Positions 55,241 through 60,000 of a stretch of DNA of 60,000 nucleotides are shown here, piece by piece. The number at the start of each line of letters is the position of its first letter. Position 1 is the stretch's first letter. The stretch lies in the NCBI GenBank assembly GCA_030704615.1, contig CM060734.1:28042042-28102041 (forward strand), in the 5' to 3' direction. The position numbers and the translations under genes are program-made. The notes under the pieces are model-generated. The model saw only the letters and a program-made list of their open reading frames with translations, did not search any database and was not told where the DNA came from. The DNA comes from Takakia lepidozioides. Its lineage: Eukaryota; Streptophyta; Takakiopsida; Takakiales; Takakiaceae.

Positions 55241-56684
55241 ACTTATTGGACTTATTAATCTAAGCCACCTAGGGTGACATTCTTGGACCCTTTTTACCTA
55301 TTGGATTGTGATAGGTGTTGTGGCCCCCCTCTTGTGCTAAAACAAATTACTTGGGCACCGAGGCAGGGAAGGATTGGCCTTTCCAGCGGAGTGACTTGAA
55401 CTCAAGCACCCGGAGAAGGAGGAGCATTGGGAGAGGATGATTACTATTCTCCTCCCTAGGCTCGGTAGATGCCTTGTGAAGGGATTGAAATGCATCCCGG
55501 CTATAGGCGGCTCGGAGGCTTAGGTAGTAGGACTTAGCTAATAAAAGACTTGGAATGCAGTTACTGAACCGACAAAGTAGTAGTTCCAAGAGATCACTTG
55601 GGGTACTTTAGAAAACAGTTTGTAGTCTAAAAAGAGCCCAACAATGTGATGCTTGGTAGTCTATAAATAACCACAATGTCTGTTTTACGAGACATAAGAC
55701 ACAAGCAGGATTCATAAAATAAAAACAAGGCCGAGTCTTTTGAAGCAGATACAAGTCTGGAGTGGTATTCCAGGGTCTTAAGAACAACTCTGCCAGGGTA
55801 GAAAGGTAATTCAAAAACCCCTGTTTGCAGTCCATCATATGAAATCAAAGTGAAATGAAGGTCTTGCAGAATGTGTGTTGTCTAGTAAGGCACAACAGTC
55901 CGTCTTAATAACCAGCCAAGAGGTTTCATTGTAGAGCCGAATTTCAGTGCAGCCAAGGTACCGACCGCTACATTATACCCGCATTGAAACATGAAAAAAA
56001 CAGTAGATAAATCGGTAGATTTGTATTCCATGAGTTCTCGTGTCTGCCCTGCCTCCTGCCATGTAGATATGGTTGCAAGAAACCACAAACAAGGTAAGGA
56101 GCAGAAGTAGATCCTCATTGGAGCCAAGTTGAAGCAGGTCTGCATCCGTATGCTGGCAGTTTTGAAGCGGCAAGAGGCTCAGCAGCACCCACATTTGCAA
56201 GAATAGGAACTGCACTCCGTGGATGCATTTTACGATCGTCGGTCGATGGTTCGAACGGACTTGCATTATGCGGGGGCTTTGCTCAATCCATTTTTGCTCG
56301 ACAATATCATGCTCCGAGACGACGCTGATGCCAAGGCCGGCCTCGTACGAGTGCTCATGTGACTGGCTTCTTTGGACATGGCAGAGAGAGCTATATCCGA
56401 TAGGAATTAGTTAACGATTGTTACCTATCTAGGCCACGGACCCCTACACTAACCACAGTCGGGTAGGCGGTTCAGTGAGCCCGACCTACACTGCGACTTA
56501 CCACGGCCCCTTAGCTAATATGTCGTCACCCTGATCGCGCGCGCTCAGGGCTCGTCATATAAACAGTGCGTCTGCCGGGAGATAAGTAAGTTTTGTCCAT
56601 TTTTGTTAGATAAGATGTACAATAACTGGCTGCAGCATATGGATCGAGTATAAATTGTGTGTCAGTATTGGCTTGCCAAAGATT
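55241..56684. other. Stretch without recognised genes
   Basis: Mixed composition; several frames of 60-100 codons on either strand, none protein-like or similar to anything I know. No tRNA cloverleaf could be drawn. Confidence 0.35.
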
Positions 56685-56945
56685 GCCCTCTGTGACCCTC
56701 TGTAACCCTCACCACCATGTAACCCTCTGTAACACCGCAGAGTATCACCCTCACCCCTATGTAACCCTCTGTAACACCGCAGAATATCACCCTCACCCCT
56801 ATGTAACCCTCTGGAACCCTCACCACCACATAACCCTCTGTAACCCATGTAACCCTCTGTAACACCGCAGAATGTCACCCTCACCCCCATGTAACCCTCA
56901 CTCCATGTAACCCTATGTGACCCTCTGTAACCCATGTAACCTCCG
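56685..56945. repeat. ATGTAACCCTCTGTAACACC minisatellite
   Basis: Tandem, imperfect units of TGTAACCCTC and TGTAACACCGCAGA(A/G)TATC. A longer unit of about 56 bp is visible twice at 56735-56800 and again near 56845. Confidence 0.85.
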
Positions 56946-57632
56946 TAGCCTGATTGCTAAAAGCATTTATACAAATATCTTTTCATACTCTTTTTAAAAA
57001 TATTGTTGCCTAGTTCCAAATGGAAAAGCTAGGTACCACCTCCGTCACATGACTTGTGCAGGTGAACTCAGATTTCATCCCCAGGGACCTGCAGGCTGGA
57101 CAGGGTGGTCGATACTTTTCATACCACTAGCAGACAAAATTTAATTCAAACCCTGCAGATGTTGAAATGTCCTCGACACTTGAGGCCTTGCCGAGGTTAT
57201 TTTTCCTTGGGCTTTCTTAAATCAGAAAGGTCTTTCCAAAAAACACACTGCTGATGTGAACAGGTGTGGCGCATAGGTGTGGATACAGATTAAAAGGTCA
57301 ACTATGGGAGAGAATTTCTCAGTACTCAAATGCAGTTCCTGCCTTGAGGCAATTCCCGTGCTGCAGTATCAAGTTGGCTCTTTTGGCAAAGGCCGCTTGA
57401 GAGGCATGCGAATGTTAAGTAGCAATACACCCCAATCTTGTGAAGAATTTTTAGTTGCCAGCTGCATGGGTCTGGTTACGGGAAAAATGACAGCAATAAG
57501 TCATGGAAAGTGAATGCACAAAAGTCCTCAATAATCTGCTATCGGCTTTGTATACAGGCATGGCATAAGTGGCTTGGTGAAAACCTGGCAGAAAAGAAAT
57601 GGCTTTAGCCCATTCAATCAATGAAAGTTTCT
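56946..57632. other. 3' flank of the helicase gene
   Basis: No second gene recognised. The part next to 57632 is presumably the 3' untranslated region of the minus-strand helicase. Confidence 0.4.
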
Positions 57633-60000
57633 CTACTGAGGTGGAGGTCGCCATTTGACTTTACGGATGACCGGGCCTGTGCCTCTGTACGTGGCTGAAT
57701 GCTGAGGTGGATGTTGCATTTTCTGTCGTGACTGTTGGGGGCCGGTTTGTGACTGCCTATAGTAGCGATTCAACTTTGGTTTCTGGTTGCTCTGCCAAGA
57801 AAGCAACAAGAGAACAGTCAGAAAAGCTGAAAGCACAGTTTGGCACACATTTCAAATACAGCACTCTGGATAAACCGAGGAAATTTTTCTTCTTCAAAGG
57901 ACACTAAGGGAAATGTCCGAAGACAACAGGAAGTATTTTCAATTTGAAATATCTCTCTGTCATGGGTGAAGAAAATGATAGGGCAGCCAAGATCTAGAAA
58001 AGAAAACTGCAAGGATCTTCAAGATGGGACATATAACAAAATCCATTGAAGACCATCGAAAATACCAGAGGGGGCCCCTGGCGAGTCCTTCTGTGTACAA
58101 CATCTTGACCATAATCAGTTGAATAATTGTGATTATCTAGATCCCTTTCCTCCGACCAGTGCCTCTCCTCGCTCTCCTCCCACTTGGAATTCGTTTGCTC
58201 CCCATGTGGAGTCTGACTGGGTAGTGTGTTATATTCCTCCCTTTTGCCAAAGGCTCTGGCGTGAGCACCTTGGGCCCATCCGTGAGAGATTTTCCAGGAT
58301 GGTTGCCTTGGCAGTAATCTGCACTCTTCTTTACAAAAATCCTCTTCAATCCCTCCCTCCTTTCTTTTGCCGAAGGATGTCAAGGGACCACCTTCTCCCC
58401 CTTCAGATTGTGTGTGCCGTTGTCTGGTTGATCCTCTGCGCACTACTTTTCCTGAAGAAGACCCTCCTCCGCTGCCAAGTGCAGCAGTCTGGCTGTGTCG
58501 CCGCCTGTCAAGAAGAGTTTTTCCTGCCCTTTTAGACACTCACTTCACAATATCATGACAATCACATTGCACAATGGATCACGTCTGTGTACAGTTCTGG
58601 TTACAGTAGCAATGATGGAATCAACATCAGTATAGCTCATCCCTGTTACCAGATAGCCATGAGCTGTGTGGAAGTACACACTGACATATTTGGATATTTA
58701 CCCTGGTTTTTTGGAATCCAACAATTAGCTCCAGGAGAATTAGTATCTTTGCAGGGACTCTGCCTAGGGCATTATATAGTCGATGGCGGCAGGACAGAGA
58801 AGTACATTGTAGTGGCAGTCAGCACATAAAAAAAAATGACTTTGTTGAAGCCGATTGAGTTTTTTGACTTGTAATATGCTTACGGTGGTTCAGTTTGTCC
58901 AAGTTACCAGTACCACATAGAACTTTGAACTCACCAACTCATATTGCCTCTAGGAAGTGGATCAACATCCTGCCACTGAGAATCTGGCCTCTCCTGCTGC
59001 TGTAGAGCCTCCAACTTGACTGGCTGAAGGACTTCTGCTGATTCCCACCTGATATGTTGACGGCCCCCACCTAACACCCTCTCATAGTCCACCTCCTCAC
59101 TGTCTCCTTTAGACGAAGTTCGATCAAACTGCTGCAGCTTGGAGCTTTTTCTCCTCGACTGATGAGTTGTAACCCTAGCCTTCTCTCTTCCACCTGGAGA
59201 CCCTGTCTCAAGCCGACTTTCCTTGGCTGTCTTCCGCTGCTTATTCTTCTTGTCCAAAGGATTTCCATCTTCAACCATTTCTCTATAGTCGTTTAGCTGC
59301 CGCTTTCGCTTTTCTCTTTCAGACCTTTCCTTAACTTCAGGTTTCGTTAAATTTTGAAGCTTTGATTCTCTTGTGGCTTCGACTTTCCTCTTCCAATCGT
59401 TGACATCTCTAAGAACCTGATAGCATCCCCGATGGCGCGCATCATCAATGAGTGCTCCCCACAAAGGACTCCAGCACTGGAGAGTCTCAGCATGACCCAC
59501 AATGATGAGCGCATATTTTGCACGTGTCAATGCCACATTCATTCGTTTTTCATCTGAGACGAAGCCCAGCCCTCTGTTGGCCATTGCCCGCACACAAGAA
59601 AGCACTATCACATCCTTCTCCCTGCCTTGAAAACCATCAACTGTATTCACCTCACAGGCAACTCCATCAATTCCACGGCTTTCAAGCTGGTCCTCAATCA
59701 CTCCTCTCTGGGCAATGTAAGGTGTAATAACCCCTACATTAGGTTTACGTCCATCCTCCAGACCGTTGACAATTCCTTCAACAACATTACATACAACTTG
59801 AGCTTCTTCAAGATTTGAGTGAGAGTGACCCACTGTCTCCTCCTGCTCAATTCCCCAGCCAACATCCAGAAAGCAGTAGTGCCCCAGTTTGAATGTGCAG
59901 CCATTCACGACTGTGTCCCTGTCACAAACCTCCTTTTTGAAAATGGATTGCAAATCAAAGGACTTCAGTGAGTTTCTCAAACACCCCCCATAAAATTTCT
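57633..60000 (-). CDS. SEN1/senataxin-like RNA/DNA helicase, three 3' exons (partial)
   Basis: Minus strand: exon 58935-60000 (continues beyond the window), intron with GTGAGT donor, exon 58066-58504, intron starting GTATTT and ending TTTCTTGGCAG, last exon 57633-57791 ending KVKWRPPPQ and TAG. Phases match at both introns (2 and 0). The first exon encodes the second RecA-like half of a UPF1/SEN1-type SF1B helicase: KFYGGCLRNS at the edge, VGVITPYIAQ (motif IV region), VNTVDGFQGREKDVIVLSCV (motif V) and KRMNVALTRAKYALIIVGHA (motif VI). A Lys/Glu/Arg-rich, low-complexity tail of more than 300 residues follows, probably disordered. SEN1-type helicases act on RNA-DNA hybrids in termination and R-loop resolution; plants have a homologue, MAA3. 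No disabling change is visible. Confidence 0.88.

Noticed and set aside
56240-56262. Possible tRNA T-arm (GGTTCGAAC)
   Set aside because: No acceptor, D or anticodon stems can be formed around it.
56685-56945. Interstitial telomere repeat
   Set aside because: The units contain TGTAACCCTC, not the plant TTTAGGG/CCCTAAA or TTAGGG repeat, and form a longer 56-bp pattern.
58119-58535. Plus-strand 138-codon frame
   Set aside because: It is the shadow of a helicase exon on the minus strand whose splice phases match.

Overview
The window is eukaryotic nuclear DNA from the green lineage, and a charophyte-type alga is the best guess. Seen directly: short spliceosomal introns (about 80-145 bp, GT-AG) with matching phases, plant-style Ty3/gypsy, CACTA, Mutator-like and Helitron elements, a tRNA-Asp-type primer binding site, and a gypsy element with an embedded C5 cytosine methyltransferase. 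Retrotransposon-encoded methyltransferases have been described in charophytes and dinoflagellates; the assignment of this window to a charophyte is inference.

Layout. 1-6995: 3' part of Ty3/gypsy element A (RNase H, integrase, a 3.9 kb coiled-coil additional ORF, polypurine tract, 3' LTR), followed by an antisense fragment of the same additional ORF (7171-7950). 8427-11310: gypsy B (protease, RT) split by a hairpin-bearing insertion and ended by a poly-G tract and a GCGAC hairpin cluster. 12238-13990 (-): CACTA transposase C-terminal part. 15151-18840 (-): Mutator-like element A with a SWIM finger. 19171-20642: about 27 copies of a short palindrome. 21195-26047 (+): a spliced gene with a ParB-like domain and a methyltransferase-like C-terminus, flanked by palindrome arrays and carrying the same palindrome in three introns. 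26194-27246: second palindrome array. 27516-29150: a divergent pair of decayed paralogues of unknown function. 29651-30876 (-): CACTA N-terminal part. 31852-32457 (-): SET-like fragment. 33165-38608: gypsy C with protease, DNA methyltransferase, RT, RNase H, integrase, a PHD-like finger and a 3' LTR. 39571-40217 (-): small spliced gene. 41067-44022 (+): Mutator-like element B. 44232-45537 (-): gag with three CCHC knuckles. 45541-48282: a 95-bp satellite with a palindrome in most units, interrupted by a complete non-autonomous LTR element (48283-51923, 5-bp target duplication). 52200-55240: Helentron-type helicase plus endonuclease. 57633-60000 (-): three 3' exons of a SEN1/senataxin-like helicase, the one clear conserved host gene.

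The unifying theme is short palindromes. At least five sequence families share one architecture (arms of about 7-15 nt, short or no loop, recurring every 50-130 bp). In the largest family the centre drifts as CG, TG, CA or TA, as expected of CpG deamination. Arm substitutions occur in matched pairs, so symmetry is kept while sequence changes. Most transposon genes carry stops explained by C-to-T or G-to-A transitions, which fits heavy cytosine methylation. Few genes look intact: the helicase, perhaps the small gene at 40 kb, and most of the ParB-domain gene. All frames, splice sites and homologies were read by eye; no database search was run.
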